Position numbers and translations under genes: made by a program. Of a stretch of DNA of 64,000 nucleotides, positions 13,001 to 23,525 are shown piece by piece (positions within the stretch are counted from its first letter, which is position 1; each line of letters opens with the position of its first letter). Source of the DNA: Pteria penguin (lineage: Eukaryota; Mollusca; Bivalvia; Pterioida; Pteriidae). The stretch spans positions 32,486,001 to 32,550,000 of the forward strand of contig CM068592.1 of the NCBI GenBank assembly GCA_035048485.1, read 5' to 3'. The notes beneath the pieces were generated by a model. That model did not search any database and was not told the DNA's origin. It saw only the letters and a list, made by a program, of their open reading frames with translations.

Positions 13001-16000
13001 TTTCATCTCAAGTATACTGCGTTTAAGTATTAACGTATTGCGTTCGTATCTTCTGGGCATCTATGGTAGATGACATGGAACCAAATTCTTCCGTATTTTC
13101 ATTTATTGTCGCACTTTGTAGTACATTTTAACATGATGAATGTTATAATACATGCAGATGATTTAAGAATGCAGGAAGTCTGTAATAATCCTGTATTGCA
13201 CAAGATACATTGTAACATAAATAGGCAGATCGTTTAAATGCATGGTTTTTGACTTGAAGGTTTCGTGTTCTGTCCCGACAATAAATAGGCAGATCGGTTA
13301 GGTGCTTGGTTTGTGACCTGGAGGTCACGTGTTCATGTCCCGACGATGATTTGTAGTCTTTCGGACAAGACAGTAAACCGATGTCTCGTGTCACGGTAGA
13401 CGTGGCATGTAGAGATGCCTCACTCCTTCGGCTGGGTCCATTGCATAGGTATTGATGTCTGTGTATTGGTCAGACAAGCGCCGCCACCGAATATGTACAC
13501 TGATCATGGTGTAACGAAAGGCAAATATGAATCAAACTGTCAATTACATGTGTATCTTTCGATTTATATACGGACACATATTAACTCTAACTTTTACAAA
13601 TCTGAATTTCCTATGCATTTTTAAGCTGGCGTGGCCTAGTGGTATCGCGTCGGACTCCTGATCGGGAGGCCGGGGTTCGAGTCCCGCTCTGGTCATGTCG
13701 GTGTCATGTCTTTCGGATGAGACAGTAAAAACCGAGGCCCCGTGTCGTGGTATGCATTGCACGTTAAAGATCCCTCACTGCTTCGGGTGGGTCCGTTGCA
13801 AAGGTCAAAGTTTGTATGCCCCGCATCAGGCAGATGCATTCACCATATACGTGAAATATTCGTGGTGTGACGTAAAACAATAATCAATCAATCAACCTAT
13901 GCATTTAATTTGGGGTCAGGTAATTTCTTATTTTTGGACTTTGTACATATTAAGTTTTCAACAAATCTGGTTACGGTTTTATTCCCGAAACGTATACATT
14001 GTTTATACTAAATAATCTAGATATGTACATGGTTTTAACTTCACTAATATATAACAAAGAATATTTTCTTAACATTAACAATGTACCGTCTTTTAGCATG
14101 ATGCATGCTGTCGATTGGATGCCAACTTTAGTCACAGCAGCAGGTGGCGAAGTTGGTATGTAGTTCATTCATTACACATACAAAACATAGTTATATATAT
14201 TATATGAGCTTCTTTGTATATTATCACGCTAATGTGAGTTGTCGCATTGTCTGCCAAAATAATCCTTTTCCATTATCAGATCGTGTTGTACCTCATTGTT
14301 GTACCTAGTCCTTCATGCGTGGCAACAGTTTGTTGTTGGTTACTCATATCAAAGAAGTAGCGGATAAGAATGATAAATATATCACAATACTTTACATGCG
14401 CCTGGAATCAAAGATACGGGGCATCTAGATTTTGGCCTGTTGGTTTGTCTGTCCGTTTGTGTGTGACATAAAAAGAAACATTCCACATAAGTTTTAAATT
14501 GAAATAGATATGGCTTTCATGTTTCACGTGCGTATTCCTTACGACCACACCTTTCCGTTGGTACAGTAATTTTTTATCGCATTACCTTAACCGTGACCTT
14601 TGACCGACGTTTCAACAAAGCATTTGAACTAATTGATCACTCCTTGTTCAGCGTGTCTGTCCGTCCGTCCGTTGTAAACTCTCTATACTTTCGACTTCTT
14701 TATATCAGCTTAATTTATGTTGATGGAACATGGTAGGGATAAAGTAAAAACGGTCCCTACAGATATTATACTCAGTCAATGGGTAAATCTAAGATAGGTA
14801 ACAGAAGTCCCTCAGTTTGCAGATTTCGTAATACTGGCTGCATGGATTGTCAAACTAAATGCAACAAAGTGATCTAGAAGTATGGTTAAAGAAATGTTGT
14901 TGTAACTGACAAAATGAATGCATCAGAATGATCTAGAAGGGTATCTAAACACCTATCCTTGAATTTGGGTAGAACACGGGGTTGATCACGGGGTTGATCC
15001 AGGAGATGACAAAGTTGATCTAAAGGGTCTCCTCTGTTTTGAAAAGAAACTTTTACAAAGTTGAACAGTATGAATATTTAGATGTATCAGTTTTCAGGAA
15101 GGGTGATACTTTGTTGTTTGAATAGTTATGGGGAAAAAAATTAAGAAATTCATGGGCTCAGGTGAACAATGTAGGCATTATGGGTTTTTTATACTATGGA
15201 CAAGTATATTTCAAGACAACTTTGATTCTTCTAAAACTAAGATGGGTATACCAAAGTTCTGATACAGGAAAAATCGGATTCATGATAACAAGAATGAGAA
15301 AGGTAGTAAAATGAAAAAGAAAACAAATAAATTATGGAAAGGCACTGTCATCCTGTAATATCAATAAGATTTTCTGTTAACCATGCCTATATGTATGCAC
15401 AACCACTGTGATTGCCCCAGACAATGCTATATTGTTTATTTCTGTATGAATTACATTAATCGGTGACGTCATAATGCCCCATATTTGATATGCCGTCATA
15501 TGTTCGACATTTCCAATCTTGCTTGACATCATCAAAGGGATATTTTGCGCTCAAGTGCTTGACATACGACGAAATTATGTCATTCTGAATAAACGTTACG
15601 TTGTCATGGGACACCAGCTGCTCCTTCAATTTATGACTTCCCTCTGGAATTATTTGCTGATTCGGTTTATAAGTAGGAAATGGAAGTTTCCAGTATAATA
15701 TTTTGGCGTTAAAAGCTAACGCGAATTATGTCAAATAAATGCATCAGCCATTATAATTTATTCCTGCACGAAACACAAAATAAGACACTTATTCTATATA
15801 TATTACATGTACTTCGATTGATGCCTAAAGTCGGTAGCACTTTTGATATATTTTGAAGTTAATTTGTTCACCGTTACCATTGTTCGCCATACTCGTATAG
15901 ATTCGAATTTATTTCTTTCCGTTAGAGATACTGAAATATACTTACAGAAATTTTATTTCAGATGACAAATCGATGGATGGTGTGAATCAGTGGGATGTCA

Positions 16001-18284
16001 TTCAAAAACGTTCAGCATCAGCAAGGAATGAATTCATTTACAATTTGGACGATAAACAGCCTCCTCGTAGTGGCCATGCTGCCATAAGGTGAAGCAAATA
16101 TCAACATTATTCTACTCTAACACTGGCTTTCACAAAATTGTATGCAATACGAAGATTAGTAGTTCTAAAAGGGGTGTAACGATTTATCGCTATATGTTAA
16201 TCTATGTTTTATCAATGTTGCCTGCACCGTCTGGCTTATGAGTATGAAGCGGTTGTTGACAGCTAGCATTTTCCTAATAGATAGGATTCCGCATCCCAGT
16301 GATAACTAGATATTTGATACGAACTTGTATTTCTATGCACCGATATTCAAACTTATTACATTTCAACCATTCGTATTGGAAAATAGGACTGGTAAATATA
16401 AACTGATAGATGGCTACCCTGGACCATACCCTGGATGGTATAAACCAGACAGTATTGAAGAAGATCAGGAGATCAAAGAATTCAAACCAGAAGAACCTCA
16501 ACAGACTATGCTATTTGATATCGAAGGTATACAAATGTACAGTTTAGTTGTCATTGATGTATTTAAAATACTGTTTTACCTGAGAAATTAACTTTTTCAT
16601 TCCTCTGAAAAATTGTGCTCTTTTCAAACTTTACTTTTAAACTCGCCTTACCCGAAGGCATAGGAGAGCTAGTCATGTGGGGAAAACCGTGGTCAGGCTA
16701 TATATCGCTTTATCTTTTACTTTTTTAAACCTTGAATTTCAACTTCTTCTTCATTATTGTGTGCGTGTGTGGGAGTGCATTTTCGGTCTTTAGCAGTTTG
16801 CACATTTCAAGTGATTTCTTTGATATTCATTTTGGTCACCAAACATGAGACGCCTAATCTTCTCGGCCGGTACCTAGTCTCACCTGTTAATTTCAGAGGT
16901 CCATGAATGTACAGTTCACTATATTGTATATGAATTAGATATGATACTAATTGCTTACTGTTTTACATTTTTAATTACTTTCAATGTATCAATTCTATAT
17001 TTTAGTTACTTTTTAGGATATTTATATCATTGTGAGAGAGAAAACAGAAGACATCTGACAAAGCTGTATGAAACAAATCACCAAGGACATGCACGCAAAA
17101 ACATTATAATAGTAGAATATACACGGAAAAGCGACATTACAAAAATATTCGAGTGTGTTACGGTTACGATATAGACTTAGGACGGTCAATTGAAGTAACA
17201 AATGTCACTCAGTTGGTGTGAATAACTGGCGCCCACCATCCCACTCACCGCAAAAGCAGTACAATCAAAGGACACACATTTAAAAATTTATAAAGAATCC
17301 TCCATATAGAGAACAAGGATCAACTTGGTTCTCAAGAATAAAGGTCAAAACTTTTATTACTCAAGAAACGTTTATAGACGTAGAATAATATGTTGTTATC
17401 AAACGTATGTAAGGCGACATCAGCATAAGTAAGCTCTGCTCTGCTCGTCTGTGAGCAAGCTCAGATCCTTGATCAATAGGAGTCTCGATAACAGTCAGAG
17501 GGGACGAGGATCAGGACCTTGTCTCCTCTGAAAAGGTTTGGATAAGGCCCGTCATAGAGTCCTCTGTTAGTCAGCGTGCAACACTCAAGCAAAATTGTGC
17601 ATTGGGTTGTAGAGGGACACATTACAAGAAGAATTAGAATTCAAATTTGATTTATGAACTGAAAAAAAACCACTTGTTTGTTATATGGAGTTTTATTGGA
17701 CTTTTTCTACAGAACTACAGGAAGGATGTTGATATAAGTTGATATGAATAAATTCAATTACCCAAGATTCCTTACAAGATCTTTTGTTGCATCTAATTCT
17801 ATGTAGGGATAAATCCAGGGTGGGGTGACCTATGCCTAAGAGGGAAACCTCTTATGATTAACTTCCTCTCCAAAAAATATCTTCGTCCTACATGTACATC
17901 AGCGAGTCATATATGCCAATTTGACCATCTTGTTTCCCTTTGCTAAATTTAAACAGGGCATTGTTCATATCATCATTACTATTAGTAGTAATATCATAAT
18001 CATCATCATTATAATATTATTTGTTGTTATTACAATGTATTTATTGCACGAAAGTCAATTGTAAGTCGATGACACTAATATAATTGAAATCTCGTTTGAA
18101 TGCTTTTCTAGCGGATCCAAATGAACATAATGATCTATCAGCAAAGTATCCAGATTTAGTTAAACAGATGACACAAAGACTGGATGTTTACAGAAAGCAG
18201 ATGGTACCTGCAAACTTTCCGAATATGGACCCTGCTGCAGACCCGGACAAGTACGACGGATTTTGGACACCAGGATGGTGTTGA
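4620..18284 (+). CDS. Arylsulfatase B-like enzyme, gene 1 (14 exons)
   Basis: A secreted or lysosomal sulfatase predicted to hydrolyse sulfate esters, probably on sulfated glycans. Exons: 4620-4728, 5649-5760, 7262-7313, 8440-8543, 9127-9233, 9794-9855, 10726-10827, 11090-11153, 11583-11680, 12679-12815, 14097-14155, 15962-16088, 16387-16526, 18112-18284. All introns are GT-AG and phases match, giving 481 residues. A signal peptide covers about residues 1-23. Family active-site residues are present: metal-binding Asp34-Asp35 (VADDLG), the formylglycine cysteine Cys72 in CSPSR, Lys126 and His128 (GKWHLG), His212 (SVHQP), Asp270-Asn271 (TADNGG) and Lys288 (LRGSK). The C-terminus, GFWTPGWC, is typical of the ARSB/I/J group. 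Exon 4 could splice to a truncated exon-5 duplicate at 8796, but only the exon at 9127 keeps a donor. The substrate cannot be read from the sequence. Confidence 0.93.
5033..5208. mobile_element. Short inverted-repeat element, copy A (MITE-like)
   Basis: A 176-bp element bounded by CATGCGCGGAT and its complement ATCCGCGCATG, in intron 1 of gene 1. The interior holds a poly-C run and the segments GTCTAAGAGAAAAATTTACC and TTTTTGTCAGAGG (the latter reversed), shared with 34809-34986 and 43302-43505. The aligned intron of gene 2 (about 23955-23975) lacks it. The flanking direct repeat is about 5 bp (CCACC). Confidence 0.8.
7618..7735. repeat. Dispersed repeat fragment with GGTACCTGGTCTCACC core
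   Basis: A short unit containing GGAGACGCTCACTTCTCC and the core CGGTACCTGGTCTCACCTC. Related pieces lie at 16845-16925, 11806-11850 and 28495-28545. It is open but non-coding. Its origin is unknown to me. Confidence 0.45.
8796..8888 (+). pseudogene. Truncated duplicate of arylsulfatase exon 5
   Basis: Begins with the same GGTGTGAAG acceptor context as the real exon 5 and reads [13 protein letters not shown]...[12 protein letters not shown]...EDYY. Relative to the functional exon it has Cys to Phe after LGF and Gly to Arg in the YGYYNG segment. It breaks off before the THVV end and has no splice donor: the frame runs straight into TAA at 8887. Genes 2 and 3 have only one exon 5, so this is a gene-1-specific duplication. 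Confidence 0.85.
8889..9107 (+). repeat. Transplanted copy of intron 9 sequence
   Basis: Near-identical to 12270-12492 in intron 9 of the same gene, including the stretch that reads LHSKV...[10 protein letters not shown]. It is wedged between the truncated exon-5 duplicate and the acceptor of the functional exon 5. The aligned places in genes 2 and 3 do not contain it. Confidence 0.85.
9986..10079. repeat. (TTA)n microsatellite
   Basis: About 94 bp of nearly pure TTA, with one C interruption, in intron 6 of gene 1, shortly upstream of the 47-bp minisatellite. Comparable ATT/TTA tracts precede the same minisatellite in gene 2 (27539-27635) and, in short form, in gene 3 (61980-62030). Confidence 0.95.
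10170..10620 (+). repeat. 47-bp minisatellite, intron 6 of gene 1 (about 9 copies)
   Basis: Tandem repeat of a 47-bp unit containing CAGGTACACTACAGACC, TTTGGTTCAGAGAATACC and ATCAGACATTGG. Copies are diverged and some carry small indels. Because 47 is not a multiple of three, all three forward frames cycle through the unit and stay mostly open, which produces spurious open frames. Confidence 0.95.
11980..12017 (+). other. Candidate relic exon in intron 9, gene 1
   Basis: A 38-bp segment preceded by ACATACAG and followed by GTAACA. One frame reads [13 protein letters not shown], which resembles the Asp-Asn-Gly metal-binding segment that exon 9/10 encodes across its own junction. The same segment with intact splice-like ends is in gene 2 at 30072-30109. 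The phase does not fit exon 9 (phase 0 versus the phase 2 needed), so it is not included in the gene model. Confidence 0.35.
12270..12492 (+). repeat. Conserved intron 9 segment with open frame
   Basis: Open stretch reading LHSKV...[13 protein letters not shown]...PIAVR, followed by TAG. It is found at the same place in gene 2 (about 30200-30390) and again as the misplaced copy at 8889-9107. No family was recognised. Differences between genes 1 and 2 include amino-acid changes, so coding constraint is not evident. Confidence 0.6.
12838..12923. repeat. Poly-T rich tract
   Basis: About 85 bp almost entirely T with scattered A, just inside intron 10 of gene 1. In gene 2 the same place is a GT-rich tract (30790-30845) instead. 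Confidence 0.9.
13225..13480 (+). mobile_element. SINE family 2, two tandem heads (intron 10, gene 1)
   Basis: Two tRNA-like heads of about 63 bp in tandem (AGATCGGTTAGGTGCTTGG... GTTCATGTCCCGACGA), followed by a single body (GTCTTTCGGACAAGACAG, GCTGGGTCCATTGCA). The body resembles that of SINE family 1. Gene 2 has the same insertion at the aligned position, with six heads (31890-32400). Confidence 0.75.
13621..13895 (+). mobile_element. tRNA-derived SINE, family 1 (intron 10, gene 1)
   Basis: Full-length copy: A-box TGGCCTAGTGG, B-box GGTTCGAGTCC, complete body and an AATCAATCAATCAA tail. Flanked by an 11-bp duplication CCTATGCATTT (13610-13620 and 13896-13906). The aligned site in gene 2 (about 32690-32705) has only one copy of that sequence and no SINE, so this insertion is younger than the gene duplication. 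Confidence 0.93.
14156..15961. other. Intron 11 of gene 1
   Basis: About 1.8 kb with no gene. Much of it aligns with intron 11 of gene 2 (32960-34441), including the GGCCTGTTGGTTTGTCTGTC-like stretch near 14435. Nothing else was recognised. Confidence 0.6.
17157..17830 (+). repeat. Dispersed repeat C, copy 1
   Basis: A roughly 0.5-kb repeat in intron 13 of gene 1. Markers are GACTTAGGACGGTCAATTGA, CTCCTCTGAAAAGGTTTGG and GTTAGTCAGCGTGCAAC. A reverse copy is at 28990-29490 (intron 8, gene 2), a truncated same-sense copy at 36475-36735 and a reverse copy at 41905-42240. A small piece near 12100-12150 also matches. No coding capacity or terminal repeats were identified. Confidence 0.65.
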
Positions 18285-18691
18285 AACTATTGAAAGTTTT
18301 TAAAAATCCGTAAGATATTAATATCAATGCATTCGCATATACTGTGTGATTCTTTATGAATTAGTCAAAATTCCGAAGTTATTTGTAAAGGTAAAGACAT
18401 TTTATAACAGAATCCATGTCAATGTATTCCATGTCAAAGAAAGACATATCTATCATATATTAATGTAATTCTTCCATGTCATTATAAATGTACAAGACTT
18501 TGTTGAATCAATAATGATGCAGCAGAAAGTTACCAGTTGGTGGATAGAATAGCATGGAACGAAAGTTACACAGATAACATATAAAAACAATCACTTATAA
18601 GTTCATAGCATGACAAACTCTATAGGCACTAACTGTCCATGACATTGTACTCATTAAAATGCGTTAATTATGATTGTTTGTGCAATAACAT

Positions 18692-18697
18692 AATAAA
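18692..18697 (+). terminator. Candidate poly(A) signal of gene 1
   Basis: AATAAA about 410 bp after the stop codon. The surrounding sequence and the motif are conserved behind gene 2 at 37662-37667. Confidence 0.4.
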
Positions 18698-18779
18698 TTA
18701 CTACATTTTCTTGTGATAATACTTTTTCATTAAAGACATATAACAGAATATGCTTTTACAACATACAAGCGTTAGCGTA

Positions 18780-19050
18780 AATTATGGTCCACGCGTGATG
18801 CGCTTATATATTGCAGTGTATTTTGGTACATGCCTGGATAAATTGGAGTATATTGTGGTCCACGTGTGGTGTCCTTAAACGTTGAAGTGTATTGTCGTCC
18901 ACGTGTGGTGTCCTTATAAATTGGAGTGAAATGGGGTCAACACGTGGTGCTGTGTCCTTATACATTGGAGAGAATTGTGACGCACCTGTGGTGTCCATAT
19001 ACGTCAGCGTATATTATGGTCCACCTGTGGTGTCCTGATACACTTGAGTG
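18780..19050 (+). repeat. 39-bp minisatellite, about 7 copies
   Basis: Unit of 39 bp containing TTGTGGTCCACGTGTGGTG and TCCTTATACATTGGAG. Copies are diverged. The same array behind gene 2 (37760-38945) has about 30 copies. Many units carry the palindrome CACGTG. Confidence 0.92.
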
Positions 19051-19745
19051 AAGTTTATTGTATTATGATCAAATTCTGTCGGAAGCAGTCGGTAACCAGC
19101 CTCTAAATCACAATGGCTGAATCACAGCCGGATTTCTCTATGTCCGGTGTCAAGGTTTACACTGCTACATGAAGCCTAACCCTTAGCACAGCACGGCAGA
19201 TTTCACTCAAAAAATTGTTAATCAAAGGGGAAATAAAATGAAATCGCTTAATAATTCATTGTTTGGATTGAGAATAAACAGTAATGCCCCCAGCGGCACA
19301 AAGGTCCAAAAGCTTACTAGTATTTTATCTTGAAAGTCATTGTCAAAGTCAAAAGGTCATTTGAAAGAGCTTCATTAGTTGAGCACGTATGTCAAATATG
19401 AAGACTCTCCCTCACAGTTCAAAATCATAGCCAAGGTTAAAGTTGACAACAGACAGATAAACAAACAAAGAGACAGACAGAACAAAAAATATACCCTCGA
19501 TCTATCGATCCGGAGCATAAAATATAGAATTTGTAGTATATAAGAACCAGACTTTTCGTAGTATTTCCTGTTTACCTCCACTGTGCCATGCTTATCACGT
19601 AAGATCCATTTAAGATAAATGCCAGCGTTGTCATGTGTTATAAATGACAGACTTTTGATATTTTGAGCACAATTTTTCAGGCACATAGGAAATTCGATAG
19701 ATGAATTTTCAAAAAGTGTGAGGTTCTTGGATTCAGCTTAACTAG

Positions 19746-19830
19746 CATCGATCCTTTGTTTGAATGGCTGACATCGATCCTTTGTTTGAATGGCTGACAT
19801 CGATCCTTTGTTTGAATGGCTGACATCGAT
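19746..19830 (+). repeat. 26-bp tandem repeat, three and a fraction copies
   Basis: CATCGATCCTTTGTTTGAAT plus GGCTGA, repeated perfectly starting at 19746, 19772 and 19798, with a partial copy from 19824. It is absent from the aligned place behind gene 2. Confidence 0.95.
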
Positions 19831-20014
19831 TTTGTTGATATGAAATTGCAATGTGTCCTGAAATGAACACAATGTCATCTTTTCCATTTAATTTTTGACA
19901 CTTAAGAAACGGATTAAAATAAACAACATCGTCAAATATGATTTTGATGTATATATATAATACATCCAACTTTCAAATTCGGTTTAGCTTAGACCCATCC
20001 CCATTTCTACATTT

Positions 20015-20020
<6 letters not shown>

Positions 20021-20090
<70 letters not shown>
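20021..20090. repeat. (TC)n then (TG)n microsatellite
   Basis: About 52 bp of TC followed by about 18 bp of TG. The aligned tract behind gene 2 (39950-39965) is only about 16 bp long. Confidence 0.97.
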
Positions 20091-20205
20091 TTTCATATTT
20101 TTTTCTTTGGATTCACTGATTTCATCATTCACTAGGTCAACTTGTCTCCTGTCTTGGAACTGTTTGTATATGACTAACTGGAGAATCATTTATACAGAGA
20201 TATGC

Positions 20206-20312
20206 TTATATACAATTATAGAGAGATATACAATTATAGATAGATATACAATTATACAGAAATATCCAATTATACAGAGATATACAATTATACAGAGATA
20301 TGCAATTATAAA
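20206..20312 (+). repeat. 18-bp tandem repeat (ACAATTATACAGAGATAT)
   Basis: About six imperfect copies. Behind gene 2 (39970-40005) a single copy remains. Confidence 0.85.
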
Positions 20313-22506
20313 TAAATTATAAAGAACAAGACTCATTCATGTCCATATGTTTATATAAACTTTAAACTCATTAATTCGCATCAGCATATGAGAGATTTCA
20401 TTGAACTTCATAATTAAACAACAAAAAAATGCATAGCATGAAACTTTAGGGAAATGCTAACAACAGAATACAGCAGCATCATAATTTATAAAAGTATTAT
20501 CAACGGTCACCTTTGAAAGGGCGGCAAATTTGAATTTCAGAGACCATCTTTGTGTAATATTATTGTGGATTCAGGTACTACCTTCTTACCAGATTTTATG
20601 CTTTTACCATGATTTGTGCGATTTATTTTCATAATTCAACCTTACAATGAAAGGCTATGTAATTATGTAAGCAGGGAATTATGAAAGTTTTTCCCTATTG
20701 TTTAATAGCTAAAATTCAAATTACTACACGATACCGTTCGGATAAAAACTTAGACTGTATTTAAAAACCAACTACAGAAGAAAAATGCAAACTACTTTTC
20801 TATGAAACTAGTATATTTAACATTTAAACTTTTGTACATGTTTTGATGTGATTACGTTCATTCGTGTTGTAAACACTTCTTGAATATCAAAATTTCTTGC
20901 TTTTGTGCAAACTGTCTTGAACTAACTATCTTCAAATGTTAAAAAGCACTCTTCCTCCAATAATATACTCAATGATTAAGTGCAATATTTTATATAAATT
21001 AATCATTACCCGTTACTTACATCAGGAACATACATACCCATGCAATCCAAAACGTCATTTCAAAATTAGTAACAAAGATTCGGAATGTAAATTAAATCTG
21101 TTCAGTTGTCTATTTTCGTCGAATTCGTCTGGCCTCGATTATAAGCTAAATATCAAACAGGTTAAACTAAACTGTGTTGGAATTACTTTCTATATGAAAA
21201 ATGTAGTATTTGAAAAAAAGAAAAACTCGAGTTGATATTTCCAAACACCGTAATTGAAATCGATATACGAGTGGAACAAAAACGTAAACGGATAATATCA
21301 AGGTATGAATATGATGGTTTGATTATTCATTAAGACATTGTTGGCTTTACACAATACAAATAAGCTTTGCTATGCGATTTTGCACAACGTGTAATGCATC
21401 ATCTGAGAGGAACGCTTCAAATTCATCAAACCTACTAAATATGATAAAGAGCCCTTCATAAATGAATATGAGCGCATTCCATGACTTCCGTAGACCATCA
21501 TCATAGCAAAGACCTAATGCATGAAAGGGTTAAATACCTACAATATCTAAACACAATCATAATAAGCAAACATAGGATGAGCTTCATTTCCGATACACAT
21601 ATTACACATATTCCTAGAACATTAAAGTTACTAATTTATTCACATTTTTCATGGACACTCGGCTAGACGTACTTGTTGTATAGTTTAGTTACTAATCATC
21701 AATGAATTTAAATTCAACAACAAAGTCAGTCTGTAAGTCCAGATATATCATTTACAGAAAAAGAATTTCGCATTTTTTCATTTATATAGATTGTTTCCAA
21801 GGTGCAAAGAAATTTTGTTCAATAAAACATTCTACTGACATTATACAGTTTTATTCTCACTTACATTAGGTATGTTGGGAACATGCTGAGTGACCTAAGT
21901 CGATATAGCTGGTAAAAGCCAGGTATTGTATTCAATGAAAGGATTCAAACTCACTGATTTCATTTCATTTTATTGTGAATTTCCAAAAGTTTGCACAAGA
22001 CAAATATTAATAAAATGTAAGAGTAAAATTCTTGCACAGACATATAAATAAATAAATTAAATCAAATTAAAGAGACACATCTATATTAAATGGGTTTGTT
22101 CATTCTGACACAAAGAGTAAATAGAATGGTCAACGAGGTTGCCTTTAAGCCCCCCCCCCCCCCCTACACTAGAAAACACTAGAAAGAGGAGATATATTCG
22201 ATAAGATGTATTTAGCAGACCGTTCAGCATTGTCATGACAGATATTGCAAATACATATATATAAATGATACCCATGGACAAATGTTACAAGATGATGCAC
22301 TGCAGTAATAATATATCATGAAATATGGTGGGAAGTGGAGTCTGTGTTTGATGGAAATCATTTTTTCCTTGGTGCATTTCTTTAAATGCCGATATTTGAA
22401 AATTGGCATTTGAAATACTTCTGTAAATTAAGCATATGCAAACGCAAAATAAATTGCCAGAGATTTGATAGAATACCCATCTATAGAAATATGTAGAATT
22501 ATATTG

Positions 22507-22508
<2 letters not shown>

Positions 22509-22558
<50 letters not shown>
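22509..22558. repeat. (CA)n microsatellite
   Basis: About 50 bp of pure CA at the join between the 3' flank of unit 1 and the 5' flank of unit 2. A looser CA-rich tract (3670-3710) sits at the matching place before unit 1. Confidence 0.95.
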
Positions 22559-22559
<1 letters not shown>

Positions 22560-22560
<1 letters not shown>

Positions 22561-23525
22561 GAAATGGTTTCTCCGCAATCGTGCGACGTAAAAGTCAAGA
22601 AATGTTGTAGGTCACCTAACCGGGGTTTTTTACTGCGTCACAAGTATAGCAAGTAATGATACCGATTAATAAATAAGATAATAATGCAGGTAATAATCTA
22701 GCCGCAAGTAGTGGCCCTAAATGAATGATAGGGCCACAATTCCTTACGTTGCGTAAACTTGCATTTTTGATAAACATAAAGCAAACGATCGGCAAAGATT
22801 ACTTACCCCCGATCTGTCGCCTGAAGACTTTACACGCATTTTTTTCCCAATCTGTTTGAAATTTGCCGGTTCCTGTGACAGCCATTCGGTCTCGCCAGAT
22901 CTCGTTAAAAGAAACCTCACAAAAGGAGGCGGAGCTGACGAAAAACACGTGGTCATTGTTATTTTTCTGTCATTTCTCTGTTTAATGATGGGGCTATTTT
23001 AATTTTTATTTACATGAAAATATTTAAAGTATCCCTGAATATTATATTATTTTGTTTTTTTCATTTTATGAGCAAGATTAGGCCCATACCTAAAAGTAGA
23101 AATATTCTATTTGTCTTTAAATACGCGTCAGAAGCACTGAAGGGAAGGGTTTAATAATGATACCCACAACATTTGACTTATATCCACCGAGAATGTAATC
23201 TCCCCAACCCCTTCACGGGCAGTATGTGGTATACGCACTTGGATTGCGGACAAATACTGTCGCTGTCTGAGGTTGGTTCTACTTCCTACTTCCATCTCGT
23301 GATATCACAGAAGACAAGATGAAAGCGGCGCGAAATTCCTATCTACCAACCAACCAATCGTATGTGCCATATAAACTATTATGTTGTTAAATATATCACA
23401 TGAAAGCAAAATGTTCCCGTTATTAACCCATGGATATCAGTTATAACGTAAAGTTTCCGTTATGACTGATTCGCCGCAAAGTGAACGAATATTCGATGTA
23501 CACACACTGAGGTGACAGCAAAAGG
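22560..23525. repeat. 5' flank of arylsulfatase unit 2
   Basis: Aligns with 3740-4619 and 55140-56085. Unit 2 has a private insertion around 22690-22980, AT-poor and unrecognised. It includes the old SINE tail at about 23265-23355. No gene. Confidence 0.7.

Larger units (their letters stand above)
18285..22560. repeat. 3' flank of arylsulfatase unit 1
   Basis: No gene. Long stretches align with 37233-41880 behind gene 2, for example the GAAAGGGCGGC segment near 20515 and 40198, and GATGAGCTTCATTTCCGATA at 21576 and 40755. It holds a 39-bp minisatellite, simple repeats and a poly-C run (22149-22163). Short open frames here (for example 19375-19686 and 20936-21235) have no recognisable protein content. 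Confidence 0.7.

Noticed and set aside
20007..20189. Arg/Glu-alternating and Ser/Leu-rich open frames
   Set aside because: Direct translation of the TC/GA and TG/CA microsatellite.
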